Part shown: positions 8,066 through 16,745 of the stretch, piece by piece
Position numbering within the stretch: the first letter of the stretch is position 1
Layout: the number at the start of each line of letters is the position of its first letter
Assembly: GCA_903850915.1 (NCBI GenBank)
Contig: CAINMV010000037.1
Location: 62,001 to 126,000, forward strand
Length of the DNA stretch: 64,000 bases
Reading direction: 5' to 3'
Source: an uncultured Bacteroidota bacterium
GTDB lineage: Bacteria; Bacteroidota; Bacteroidia; UKL13-3
Program-made: the position numbers and the translations under genes
Notes under the pieces: generated by a model
Seen by the model: the letters and a program-made list of their open reading frames with translations, nothing else
The model's database searches: none
Told to the model about the DNA's origin: nothing

Positions 8066-9370
8066 ATGTTCAAACGTATTCGTCTTGTTTTGCAAAGAGA
8101 GTACCTGTCGCGGGTAAAAAAAAGATCATTTCTGATTATGACCTTTTTAACGCCCATATTAGTCGCCCTCTTTTATGGAGTTGTTTTTTATATCATTCTA
8201 CATCCTCATCGTTCAGATAAAGACAAGCAGATTGCTGTTTTTGACAAATCAGGGTATTTCTCCAACAAACTAAATAATGGGGATCATATTAACTTTACCT
8301 ATATCAACAGCGAGAATGTAAAAATCAATTTTGATGAGATGGGTTTTGATGGATGTTTAATTTTGAATTGGCCCGACAGCAGCAAGAAATTCCAAGCTGA
8401 AATATTAACCAAAGAATCATTAAGTATTGCAGAGCAAGGCTATATAGAAAGAACCATTGAAGAAATCATCTACACAGAGAATTTAAAGGAGCTGAATGTA
8501 AATCAGGAGTCCCTTAAAAATGCGCATGTTCGTGTTTCATTAAATTCTAAGAAGATGGAACATGGCATAGCAAAGGAAAGCAGTTCAGGAGTAACGACAG
8601 GCATTGGAATTGCCACGAGTGTATTAATTTATTTTTTCATTTTCATTTATGGCTCACAGGTAATGCGTGGCGTTATGGAAGAGAAAACAAATCGAATTGT
8701 GGAAGTAATTATTTCCTCGGTAAAACCATTTGAGTTGATGATGGGAAAGATCCTTGGTATTGCCTTGGTGGCGCTAACACAAATGGCCTTATGGGTAATT
8801 CTATCTACTATTGCTACTGGCGTGGTTGGAAACCTGATGGGAACTTCAATGCAAAGTGGAGGCCAAGCGCAACAGTTGTTTCAAGCGGCACCACAAGGAG
8901 GAAGTGAGCTTGATTTTTTAAAGATATTTGCTTCTCTTAATCTGGGGCTACTTGGCTTCTCGTTTATTTTCTATTTTATTTTTGGATATTTGTTTTATGC
9001 AGCACTATTTGCTGCAATTGGATCTGCCGTGGACAGTGAAACGGAACTCCAACAATTTACATTACCTGTAACCTTGCCTTTGGTTTTTTCGTTTATCCTC
9101 ACGATATCGTTGATTCAATCTGATCCAAACGGAAGCACCTTATTTTGGATTTCAATGCTCCCCTTTTCTTCACCTGTTGCTATGATGGCAAGAATTCCAT
9201 TCCTTGAAGCTGAGAATTATTGGCAATTAGGCCTATCAATGTTTGTTTTGGTTCTTTCGTTTATCGGAACCGTTTGGTTAGCAGCCCGTATATATCGAAC
9301 AGGCATATTAATGTATGGTAAAAAAGCAAGCTGGAAAGAAATCTATAAATGGTTATTCTATAAAGGATAA
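8066..9370 (+). CDS. ABC-2 type transporter permease (NatB-like)
   Basis: The 434-residue protein has one membrane helix near the N-terminus (about 22-45, preceded by QREYLSRVKKRSF), an extracytoplasmic domain of about 130 residues, then about six C-terminal helices starting near residue 175 with GVMEEKTNRIVEVIISSVKPFELMMGKI, the conserved ABC2_membrane_3 cytoplasmic motif. This is the architecture of NatB/YhaP-like export permeases. The expected ATP-binding partner is not adjacent: the upstream gene is divergent and the downstream one convergent. Either the ATPase is encoded elsewhere or the subunit pairs with a distant one. Substrate unknown. Confidence 0.85.
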   Translation: MFKRIRLVLQREYLSRVKKRSFLIMTFLTPILVALFYGVVFYIILHPHRSDKDKQIAVFDKSGYFSNKLNNGDHINFTYINSENVKINFDEMGFDGCLILNWPDSSKKFQAEILTKESLSIAEQGYIERTIEEIIYTENLKELNVNQESLKNAHVRVSLNSKKMEHGIAKESSSGVTTGIGIATSVLIYFFIFIYGSQVMRGVMEEKTNRIVEVIISSVKPFELMMGKILGIALVALTQMALWVILSTIATGVVGNLMGTSMQSGGQAQQLFQAAPQGGSELDFLKIFASLNLGLLGFSFIFYFIFGYLFYAALFAAIGSAVDSETELQQFTLPVTLPLVFSFILTISLIQSDPNGSTLFWISMLPFSSPVAMMARIPFLEAENYWQLGLSMFVLVLSFIGTVWLAARIYRTGILMYGKKASWKEIYKWLFYKG

Positions 9371-9425
9371 GTAAAACGTATAAATTAATTAAATTCAAAC
9401 CACCTTAGAGTATAACAAATATCAC

Positions 9426-11540
9426 TTAGTAACCACCCTCTCTTTTACGGAAGAACCACTCTGCGGTGAGGGTGAAAATTAGAAAGCCAAAGATCCACTT
9501 TAGATTAATGAGATCTTGCAATTGCTGACGCTCGTAACTTACAGGTTTAATGATTTCGTTGGAGTTTATAGCCTTAATTATTTGCTGCATTTCTGAAGGA
9601 TAAAATAATTTACCATTATTAATAGACGCTAAAGATGCAAGCAGCTGATGGTTAGCTACTGTTTCTGTAAATTCAGCCTGAAGTGGAAATACCGTAAACT
9701 GGCCAGAGGTTGATTCTGGCTTTCCACCTACAATAGTATTGGCGGTATAGCGATAAGCGCCAATAGGTAAAATACCGCAATCGAGATGGTATACCTTGAC
9801 ACTTTTTGAAAATTGAAAATCAAAAGATTTGCCCCCTTCGTTAATCACTTTTAGCCCTACATCCGATTCATTGGTCAGCTCATAACCTGGTGTATATACT
9901 TCTGCATCGAACATCACATTTTCGTTTTCTTCAAACGTTTTTTGAGTGGACGTAATCCGCAATAAACGCTTATCTTCCTTTGCAGATAGATATTGTATAA
10001 CCTTAGTCATTACTTCATTTGACGCTGTTTGGGATTGGGTTTGCGCATATTCCTGCAGTCGCCACCTCCAAAACCCTTCACCACAAATAATTCCCGTTTT
10101 ATACTCATTCGCTTTGCTAAATAAAATCAATGGCATATCAGTTTGTGTTGCACCGATCTGTTGTTTAAATAACATATTAACATCACCAGCGGTAGTATAA
10201 TTTCCGAAAGGAGTTTGAAGTGGAGGGAAATTTATACTATTGTTAAGTGTCTCTTCACTAAATGAAAATAAATTAAACTCCTTATTTACTTTTGGTATGG
10301 CGTCGTTGGTGTTTCCGCGATTATAAGAGATACTCAAACCCTCGTTAAGGCTATTGAATACAGGTAGGTTAGATTGGCTTCCGAGAATATAAAGACGAGG
10401 CACTTTGCATTTCGATAATGTTTCAAGAAGATTTTTGGATGATAAATCAACTGATGGAATTTGGTGTAGAATAACCAAAGTATATTCACGAATAAAACTT
10501 GATAAGTCGCTGGACAAATCACGAGCGTAAACAATATTTACCTCATAATTTTGATTGGCCTCTATCGCATTTTTTATCGCACCTAAATCTGGATGTGGCG
10601 CATTGGCAAGCAACATTATTTTCTGACGACCATCAATTACATCAATATATATATCCTTTACGTTATTGAGATAACTCAACTCGCCTTTTTGATGGCTTAC
10701 GGTAATGGTGTATCGTTGCATGCCTTTAGCTTTAGCATTAAAGTTAAGCAAAAGTGTTTTCGTAAAACGTAAATTATTGGCTACAATACTTTGCACAGAC
10801 TCCAATTGACCATTGTGAAATACAGAGACAATAATATTACTTCCATTATATCCATAAGCTGCAGCCTCAATTTCAATTGGAAATGAATTTCCGAGATAGG
10901 CAATCGAATTTGTTCGAACTCGCTTCACTAAAACATCACGCGGTAGAGTAGTGTCGCCAAGTGCGATAGTATATACCGTCGTTCTTAATTTTTTATTTGA
11001 ATATACTGGATTACTGCCTTGATTATAAATGCCATCGCTAGCCAAGATGACGGCTCCTAGATTTTGCCCTTCAAATTTATCATACACAGCATCCAAGACT
11101 GCACTAATATTTGTTTGTTTATCATCATAATTAATCTTTGGATCATCGTTCAATTGTTTTCCAAAGCTATAATATCGCACATCGAAGGTCTCGCTTAATT
11201 TGCTTTTCAATACTTCCAGATTCTCCAAATAGCTAGTCTGATAAAATGTTGAGTCCTTATTTAAAAGAACCGAACGCGAATTATCTTGAGCTAAAACAAT
11301 TACAGGTTTTTGAACCTCACGCTGAAACGATTTAATTAAAGGCGAAAGAAGTAAAAAAGATAAGACAAAGATTGAAATAAAACGGAGCGCTGTCATCCAC
11401 CAAATTAGTTTCGTGTTTGGTTTTTCGGTTTTTCGAAGCAACTTATACGGATAAAGTGCAAGTGCATAGGTAATGCCTATCGAAAAACAGCCAAAAATAA
11501 ACCACCACGGTTTCTCGGTAATCAGGGTAAATAATAACAC
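9426..11540 (-). CDS. Large membrane protein with von Willebrand factor A-like domain
   Basis: The 704-residue protein has two N-terminal membrane helices (about 8-30 and 47-68), a vWA-like domain from about residue 78 with the MIDAS-type DNSRS (DxSxS) and LASDGIYNQG, long extracytoplasmic beta-rich regions, and a final membrane helix (about 682-697) ending RKREGGY. This resembles Bat-type and aerotolerance-related Bacteroidota membrane proteins. The only start in frame giving the first helix is GTG at 11540; the next ATG lies about 49 codons in and would delete that helix. It probably faces the periplasm and binds other proteins; no enzymatic activity is apparent. Confidence 0.75.
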   Translation of the reverse strand: MLLFTLITEKPWWFIFGCFSIGITYALALYPYKLLRKTEKPNTKLIWWMTALRFISIFVLSFLLLSPLIKSFQREVQKPVIVLAQDNSRSVLLNKDSTFYQTSYLENLEVLKSKLSETFDVRYYSFGKQLNDDPKINYDDKQTNISAVLDAVYDKFEGQNLGAVILASDGIYNQGSNPVYSNKKLRTTVYTIALGDTTLPRDVLVKRVRTNSIAYLGNSFPIEIEAAAYGYNGSNIIVSVFHNGQLESVQSIVANNLRFTKTLLLNFNAKAKGMQRYTITVSHQKGELSYLNNVKDIYIDVIDGRQKIMLLANAPHPDLGAIKNAIEANQNYEVNIVYARDLSSDLSSFIREYTLVILHQIPSVDLSSKNLLETLSKCKVPRLYILGSQSNLPVFNSLNEGLSISYNRGNTNDAIPKVNKEFNLFSFSEETLNNSINFPPLQTPFGNYTTAGDVNMLFKQQIGATQTDMPLILFSKANEYKTGIICGEGFWRWRLQEYAQTQSQTASNEVMTKVIQYLSAKEDKRLLRITSTQKTFEENENVMFDAEVYTPGYELTNESDVGLKVINEGGKSFDFQFSKSVKVYHLDCGILPIGAYRYTANTIVGGKPESTSGQFTVFPLQAEFTETVANHQLLASLASINNGKLFYPSEMQQIIKAINSNEIIKPVSYERQQLQDLINLKWIFGFLIFTLTAEWFFRKREGGY

Positions 11541-11585
11541 AGAGCGAAAATAATAAAGATTTAGCGATTGTTCAGATGACTTGTA

Positions 11586-12581
11586 CTAACGATAGAAACT
11601 GCAAGCCCATTCTATAGTTTTCTGCACCGGGATGAATTCAAATTTAAGCATAGCCTTAATTTTCGAACTATCGTATTCGTATTTTTGGAACGCAGCGCGT
11701 GTAGTTTCTTCCGTAAGTAGGGGTGGTTTTCCGCTTATTGCACTTACAATGGCTAGAAATTTTTGACCAATATTTGCTAACCAGAATGGCGTTTTTATAA
11801 ACGGCTTTCTATTATTAAAACAGTACGCAGCCACTTCATAAAATCTTTTGAATGCATAGTTTTCAGATACAAGAATAAAACGCTCATTAAAAATATTTGC
11901 ATCAATCAATCGAATTATACATTGACTTACATCTCGCACATCAACAAAACCATTGACACCTGACGTATAAAAACGTATACCACGAGCAGCTGTTTCAAAC
12001 ATTTTTCCACTTCCTCTTTTATAGTTGCAGACCCCAATAATAATTCCTGGATTCACAATAACAGCATTTAAACCTTCCTGAATTCCTCTCCAAACCTCCA
12101 TTTCAGCGGTATATTTACTTTCGGCATAAGCTGTATTATTATGATTGTTTTCCCATTTTGTTTGTTCGTTAATTTGATGTTCCTTTTCGTTCCTTCCAAT
12201 GGCTGCGATGCTGCTTATATAACCAAACTTTTTAACACCAAAATGAAGTGCCAAATTTACCATATTAGCGGTCCCCTCCGTATTTATCAAATGCATTAGC
12301 TCACGGTCCTTTTTATGAAAAGAAACTATTGCAGCACAATGAATCACCTCCTCAACGCCTTCAAAAGCGAGTTCCAAGTCACCCAACTCTAAAATGTCAA
12401 CTGTAAACCACTCAAGATTTTCAAGTAGTTTGGAATCCATACTATTGGTCGATGCAATAAATTGAAACTCTTCCATGTTACTGGTTTCTCGCTTTAATGC
12501 ACGAACTTTTTTATGTTGCTTAAGCAAATCACATACTATATAAGAACCTAAGAAACCTGTTGCTCCACTTACTAAAACCAT
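11586..12581 (-). CDS. NAD-dependent epimerase/dehydratase (extended SDR)
   Basis: This 331-residue extended short-chain dehydrogenase shows the nucleotide-binding GATGFLGSYI at residues 6-15, EEVIHCAA near 78, the catalytic YAESKYTAE (Y-x3-K) and VNPGIIIG near 175. These features place it with sterol dehydrogenase/dihydroflavonol reductase-like enzymes common in Bacteroidota. The exact substrate cannot be assigned. It begins 9 nt after the stop of the preceding propeller-like gene, so the two form one operon. Confidence 0.85.
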   Translation of the reverse strand: MVLVSGATGFLGSYIVCDLLKQHKKVRALKRETSNMEEFQFIASTNSMDSKLLENLEWFTVDILELGDLELAFEGVEEVIHCAAIVSFHKKDRELMHLINTEGTANMVNLALHFGVKKFGYISSIAAIGRNEKEHQINEQTKWENNHNNTAYAESKYTAEMEVWRGIQEGLNAVIVNPGIIIGVCNYKRGSGKMFETAARGIRFYTSGVNGFVDVRDVSQCIIRLIDANIFNERFILVSENYAFKRFYEVAAYCFNNRKPFIKTPFWLANIGQKFLAIVSAISGKPPLLTEETTRAAFQKYEYDSSKIKAMLKFEFIPVQKTIEWACSFYR

Positions 12582-12590
12582 AACCTTTTT

Positions 12591-13478
12591 TTATTTTATA
12601 AAGAACGCATCGCTTAAGGCAATATGCAACCGCATTAGTTCAGTCTTCCCATCATCATTATCGGCACAAACTAATACTGTAAATTCGTTAGTAGCAATAA
12701 ACTCATCAATACAAACAGATTCAATTTTCTTCCCTTTGAAGAATTCTGGAACAATAATCTCCGTTATTTTAATGTCGCTGCGTGCAATTTGTGTAGTAAA
12801 ATTCTGCATTACCCCTAATAGACTTCCTTTTATTTTGCCGTCATCATAGCCATTAGAGGTGTCTTCTGCTGAAGCACAAAAAATCATAACATCGGTTTCT
12901 GGCAAATGTACACATCCTGTAAATCCGGTATTTATGTTTTCAATTTGTGGTAAATCCAAAAAATGAATGTCTAATTGCTTCTCAATATTTAATTGTTTAC
13001 GATTCCAATTTGTAATTATCAGTTGATTGCTATGGTTATTATCACCTCGATTAAGCAGTATAACTTTATCGTCAACATTGCATGCCCCTTCAATATTTAC
13101 TTGAGATGTAATGCTACGAAGCATTTCGTACATGTCATAAAAATTCAAATACTCTAACTCATCTTGCGAAGCTAGGTTCAGTAAAATCCCAACATCACGA
13201 ACTTCAGGCAAAGAACCCGATCCAAAAGCCAATAAATGACTAGGTGGAACAAGAGTTACAGCTTCAAGATCTGGCTTTATCTGTCTTATTATTCGTTGGT
13301 TATTATCCGTAGGTCGGTCGAATAAACGAATAGCATTAATAATATCCCAATTATTATTAAGCTCATACAAGAAATTACTGTCGTCGCCAATAATATAAAT
13401 TTTATCCTGCCATTTTTCAATTCCTGATCCTGAAGGGATGTTATCGAATATTTTCGATTGAAGCAGCTCAAGTTTCAT
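12591..13478 (-). CDS. Conserved hypothetical, beta-propeller-like
   Basis: The protein, about 295 residues, starts MKLELLQSKI, with IPSGSGIEKW, IYIIGDDSNFLYEL, LEAVTLVP, LLAFGSGS, INRGDN-type and VCADNDDGKTELMRL segments. These repeated strand pairs with Asp/Glu-rich loops resemble phytase-like beta-propellers of Bacteroidota. There is no signal peptide, so it is cytoplasmic. An alternative ATG at 13508 would add 10 residues; the internal one is preferred because homologues, as I recall them, begin close to the SGSGIE block. It is followed 9 nt later by the SDR epimerase. Function unknown. Confidence 0.65.
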   Translation of the reverse strand: MKLELLQSKIFDNIPSGSGIEKWQDKIYIIGDDSNFLYELNNNWDIINAIRLFDRPTDNNQRIIRQIKPDLEAVTLVPPSHLLAFGSGSLPEVRDVGILLNLASQDELEYLNFYDMYEMLRSITSQVNIEGACNVDDKVILLNRGDNNHSNQLIITNWNRKQLNIEKQLDIHFLDLPQIENINTGFTGCVHLPETDVMIFCASAEDTSNGYDDGKIKGSLLGVMQNFTTQIARSDIKITEIIVPEFFKGKKIESVCIDEFIATNEFTVLVCADNDDGKTELMRLHIALSDAFFIK

Positions 13479-13508
13479 TTTATTATCAATTATGGTGCTA
13501 AAATACAT

Positions 13509-14246
13509 GTTAGAGTTATTGTAAAAAAAATAAAAACACTTTATTTATATCTCCTACACCATCCGTTCGAATCAACGCTATAGAAATTGAAGTTGAAAAT
13601 CAGCTTGCTTGATTAAAACAAATCCAATTTTATCTTTTTTAGGAATTTCATTATTATTTAGTTCACCTTAAAATGGAGTGATGCCATAAATTTAATTTAT
13701 TTTTAAATGATATTTTGCAATTCGAAATAAAATAAGCGTTCAAATAAAAATACACAAATACTTTTTATCCCTGTAATGAAATATCCTTCATCGATGAAAA
13801 AACATTGAATAAAGAAAATAATTGCATTTTGCTTTTCTTTGCTTCATCCTACGAAATGGCCTTTGAAACCCTTTATTAAAAGGAGTTCTAGGATATATAT
13901 GTTTTATGCTAATTTTTTTTGTTGTTCATATTAACAAATTGAATTATCATTTTACCTAAAAACACGATTCAAAAATCAGTGTGTTTTTTACAAAACAGTT
14001 TTCTATTATTTCCAAATTTATTTACCAAAAAAATATTTTTAAACAATTTTCGAAAAGCACTAAATGCCTACAACCCTTTATTTATAGGTATTTTAGCTTA
14101 TTATAAAAATTTTTTCAACGTAATATTATTTTTCAAACGAATGTGTAAAACTTTTTTAAATATTATATGAACTCTTATGTTGTAGGTTTTATAGGTATTT
14201 CAAGGGAGTTGTGATTTTGAAATTATTAACATAGAGCGATCATCTA
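13509..14246. other. AT-rich intergenic region, no gene supported
   Basis: About 740 bp of very AT-rich sequence without a convincing reading frame. A 63-codon frame at 13979-14170 is Phe/Leu/Asn-rich as expected from base composition. The 3' part has a 13-bp direct repeat TTTATAGGTATTT (14080-14092 and 14188-14200) and an inverted pair CCTACAAC/GTTGTAGG flanking it. A small RNA cannot be excluded. Confidence 0.5.
14080..14200. repeat. 13-bp direct repeat pair in the AT-rich gap
   Basis: TTTATAGGTATTT occurs at 14080-14092 and again at 14188-14200, 108 bp apart. The inverted octamers CCTACAAC and GTTGTAGG lie just upstream of each copy, so the interval could fold into a long-range stem. Confidence 0.5.
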
Positions 14247-14276
14247 TTGCAGAACAAGAAAATGAATATACATTTG
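14247..14276 (+). promoter_or_regulatory. Promoter TTG-N19-TACATTTG for histone-like gene
   Basis: TTG (14247-14249), exactly 19 nt, then TACATTTG (14269-14276) match the Bacteroidota consensus. The ATG at 14302 lies 25 nt downstream of the -7 box. Confidence 0.65.
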
Positions 14277-14301
14277 TTCTGTCTAAATTATTTATTTTAT
14301 T

Positions 14302-14589
14302 ATGGCTAAAGCTACTAAAAAAGCTGCTAAAAAAGCAGCACCAAAGAAAGCAGCTGCGAAAAAAGCAGCTCCTAAAAAAGCAGCTGCGAAAAAAGCAGCT
14401 CCTAAAAAAGCAGTTGCTAAGAAAGCAGCTCCTAAAAAAGCCGCTGCGAAAAAAGCTGCTCCTAAAAAAGCTGCTGCTCCTAAAAAAGCCGCTGCGAAAA
14501 AAGCTGCTCCTAAAAAAGCTGCTGCTCCTAAAAAAGCCGCTCCTAAAAAAGCTGCTCCTAAAAAAGCCGCTACAGCTCCAAAAGCTTAA
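14302..14589 (+). CDS. Lys/Ala/Pro-rich histone H1-like DNA-binding protein
   Basis: The 95-residue product starts MAKATKKAAKKAAPKK and consists almost wholly of KKAA, AAAKK and APKKA units. It is thus a highly basic, low-complexity protein like the C-terminal tail of eukaryotic histone H1 and the Hc1/Hc2-type histones of bacteria. It probably binds and condenses DNA or RNA non-specifically in the cytoplasm (inference). The DNA is internally repetitive (units reading gctcctaaaaaagc), so copy-number change by recombination or slippage is likely. It has its own consensus promoter and terminator. The opposite strand also has a long open frame, which is an artefact of the repeats. Confidence 0.85.
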   Translation: MAKATKKAAKKAAPKKAAAKKAAPKKAAAKKAAPKKAVAKKAAPKKAAAKKAAPKKAAAPKKAAAKKAAPKKAAAPKKAAPKKAAPKKAATAPKA

Positions 14590-14622
14590 GCAGTTTGCAT
14601 GTATAACATGCACTTTAAAACT

Positions 14623-14657
14623 AAAAAAGCCATCTGTTAATTCAGGTGGCTTTTTTT
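14623..14657 (+). terminator. Intrinsic terminator of histone-like gene
   Basis: AGCCATCTG, loop TTAATT, CAGGTGGCT (one G-T wobble) followed by seven T, with an A-run before the stem. It lies 34 nt after the stop codon. A short palindrome GCATG-TATAA-CATGC sits at 14597-14611. Confidence 0.8.
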
Positions 14658-14710
14658 GCTTATAGTAACTTCGTAAAGAACCTCTATCTTTAAACTTTCT
14701 AAAGTTAACC

Positions 14711-16225
14711 ATGAAAAAATTCACGCTCATTTTATTATTGTCCAATGGTTTCATCCTATATAGCCAACAACATTTAATACAAGTTAACCGGAAACAAAAT
14801 TCTCCAGAGGAGGTAAGTATTTCCATTAACCCAGTAATACCAGGCCAGGTGGCGGCCTCATCAAATATAGCAAACTATTATTATAGTACGAATGGGGGTA
14901 AGACGTGGCGAGAAAAAACCATGGAATCAAAGCATGGTATTTGGGGAGATCCGGTTGTACATTTCGATTCGCAAGGAAAACTATATTATTGCCATCTCGG
15001 AAAGAACGCTGAGAAAAAATATCCAAAATGGATAGATAAAATTGTTGTTCAACGTACATCTTTAAATAACGACACTTGCTTTGAAGATAACAGTATTGGA
15101 TTTAATCAAGGTAAGGTGCAAGACAAAGAATGGCTTAGCAGTAATGCTGACGGCACTTTGTATATGACATGGACCGAATTCGACAATTACAATAGCAAAA
15201 AACCTGAAGATCACTCACGAATTCGTTTTTCTAAATCTACTAATCATGGAAAAACCTGGAATACGCCTTTGGTGATTTCCGATACAGAAGGAGATTGTCA
15301 AGATGGCGACAACACTTTGGAAGGAGCTACAACATGTAGCGATAGTAAAGGAAATATTTATGCCTGTTGGGGTGGATTGAATGCTATTTGGTTAGATAAA
15401 AGCACCGATGGAGGACGATCATTTGGTAAAGATAAAATTGTTGCCAACCAAGATGCCGGTTGGGACATTCCAATTCGCAACTTATACCGAAGTAATGGAA
15501 TGCCCTTTATTTGTTGTGATGCCTTTGGCTCTAAATTCAAAGATAGGGTTTATATTAATTGGTGCGACACGCGCTATGGAGATGCCGATGTGTTTATTAA
15601 ATATTCTGATGACGGTGGAATCAATTGGAGTCAGGATATTCGAATTAATGACGATCAAATTAAAAATGGAGTAGCACAATTTAGTAACAAAATATGCATC
15701 GACGCCTCTAATGGTAATCTCTATGTTGTTTTTTATGACCAGCGCAATAGCAGTAGCGGCGCCTTTATAGATGTTTATTTGGCCTTGAGTAAAAATGGTG
15801 GCGCTACTTGGGAGAATCATCGTATTACACCATCTTGCTTCTCCACACCAGGGTCTAAAGAGTTTTTTGGTGACTACATCGACGTGGATGCGGTTAACGG
15901 AAATGTAATGCCAATTTTTACTATATATGAGAATAAAACCTTAGCTGTTTATACGTGTACGTTTAATTCAACCCCTCCGAAAAAAACTAAACTAAAAAAT
16001 CAATTGTTGGCCAAAATTGCGAATGACTCACTCTACCTTCATGTTGCCGTAAATAAGAATGAGAGCTATGAATTGTTATTTTATGCCAACGGAAGAAAAC
16101 TTAAGTATAACGGAAATAAAAAAGAAAACGATTATGTAATAAACGCAAGAGGTTTTTATAACGCCACAGTAACACTAAAAGTTGGGATGAGAAGAAGGAC
16201 AATTCATCTTATTAATAATAACTAA
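14711..16225 (+). CDS. Secreted sialidase-fold (BNR/Asp-box) protein
   Basis: The 504-residue protein has a signal peptide (cut probably before QQHLIQ) and five Asp-box motifs: STNGGKTW, STNHGKTW, STDGGRSF, SDDGGINW and SKNGGATW. These mark a beta-propeller of the exo-sialidase/neuraminidase superfamily. A catalytic set (Arg triad, Tyr, Glu) cannot be assigned with certainty, so glycosidase activity is unproven. The last 70 residues (NESYELLFYANGRKL and onward) look like a small beta-sandwich that could act as a degenerate T9SS sorting domain (inference). A near-consensus -7 box TATCTTTA lies shortly upstream. Confidence 0.8.
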   Translation: MKKFTLILLLSNGFILYSQQHLIQVNRKQNSPEEVSISINPVIPGQVAASSNIANYYYSTNGGKTWREKTMESKHGIWGDPVVHFDSQGKLYYCHLGKNAEKKYPKWIDKIVVQRTSLNNDTCFEDNSIGFNQGKVQDKEWLSSNADGTLYMTWTEFDNYNSKKPEDHSRIRFSKSTNHGKTWNTPLVISDTEGDCQDGDNTLEGATTCSDSKGNIYACWGGLNAIWLDKSTDGGRSFGKDKIVANQDAGWDIPIRNLYRSNGMPFICCDAFGSKFKDRVYINWCDTRYGDADVFIKYSDDGGINWSQDIRINDDQIKNGVAQFSNKICIDASNGNLYVVFYDQRNSSSGAFIDVYLALSKNGGATWENHRITPSCFSTPGSKEFFGDYIDVDAVNGNVMPIFTIYENKTLAVYTCTFNSTPPKKTKLKNQLLAKIANDSLYLHVAVNKNESYELLFYANGRKLKYNGNKKENDYVINARGFYNATVTLKVGMRRRTIHLINNN

Positions 16226-16244
16226 GATACGCTACATTTAATTG

Positions 16245-16688
16245 TTAATTGTAGACATGCAATTGATTTGCTGATTTTAATACGCTATATGTTTTAAGTG
16301 GTCGGGTTGCGGGTCCTTTACTAACAAACCCATCAAGCATAAACGCAGATCCACAGCAAGTTTCAAAAGCACCAACTCCATATTTACCACATCGATATTG
16401 AATTCCGCTACTGTCGACAGTTATCAAATTACAAGCATCATAAGGATGATAAGAACAGGTTCTTTCGATTGCTAAATAGTTGTCGTCGAAATTATGCACG
16501 ACAATGATTCCTTTATTACCACCGGTAACATAAATAAAACCGCCTAAAAAGTTAAGTGGAGCACTTGAATTTAAATTCAAGTCTATATAAATGTTCACCG
16601 GCACCAATGGAATTTCGTCATCTTTATTTTTGTTTCCACATTGAACAAACATGACGATAGTCAATAAACCAAAAATAAACTTTTTCAT
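16245..16688 (-). CDS. Lipoprotein with degenerate Rieske-like domain
   Basis: The 147-residue protein starts MKKFIFGLL with a lipobox ending VQC near residue 17. The C-terminal part has TCSYHPYDAC, then YRCG, then ETCCGSAFMLDGFVSKGPATRPLKTY, which follows the Rieske layout (first cluster loop, second loop, then DGxVxxGPAxxPLxxY). The canonical C-x-H and C-x2-H ligands are not both present: the second histidine is Ser. Five cysteines remain. Inference: a Rieske fold whose Fe-S cluster is lost or rewired. ATG at 16688 is chosen over a TTG 9 nt upstream; a TAAATTTG box ends 6 nt before it. It is divergent from the thiamine pyrophosphokinase gene. Confidence 0.75.
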   Translation of the reverse strand: MKKFIFGLLTIVMFVQCGNKNKDDEIPLVPVNIYIDLNLNSSAPLNFLGGFIYVTGGNKGIIVVHNFDDNYLAIERTCSYHPYDACNLITVDSSGIQYRCGKYGVGAFETCCGSAFMLDGFVSKGPATRPLKTYSVLKSANQLHVYN

Positions 16689-16694
16689 GCATGG

Positions 16695-16702
16695 CAAATT
16701 TA
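16695..16702 (-). promoter_or_regulatory. -7 box TAAATTTG for Rieske-like lipoprotein gene
   Basis: TAAATTTG matches TAnnTTTG on the minus strand and ends 6 nt before the ATG at 16688, predicting a very short or absent leader. Confidence 0.45.
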
Positions 16703-16733
16703 ATCTTTATTTTTTATGTACGAAGCTTAGCAT

Positions 16734-16741
16734 TAATATTG
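16734..16741 (+). promoter_or_regulatory. Near-consensus -7 box TAATATTG for thiN-type gene
   Basis: TAATATTG has one mismatch to TAnnTTTG and is followed by CACA and the ATG at 16746, the same 4-nt spacing seen at purQ and 50641. Confidence 0.35.
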
Positions 16742-16745
16742 CACA

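Noticed and set aside
13979-14170. 63-codon Phe/Asn/Leu-rich frame in the AT-rich gap
   Set aside because: No motif, no clear start signals; expected by chance at this base composition.
14302-14589. Repeat array resembling a CRISPR or minisatellite
   Set aside because: Units are in-frame codon repeats of a basic protein without spacers of uniform length and there are no cas genes.
14200-14826. 208-codon Ser/Phe/Arg-rich frame on the minus strand across the histone-like gene
   Set aside because: It is the antisense reading of the Lys/Ala repeat codons; composition follows from the repeats and the real gene has promoter and terminator on the plus strand.
14711-16225. Assignment as a true sialidase
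   Set aside because: Asp-boxes mark the fold only; the catalytic residues could not be placed, so activity is not claimed.
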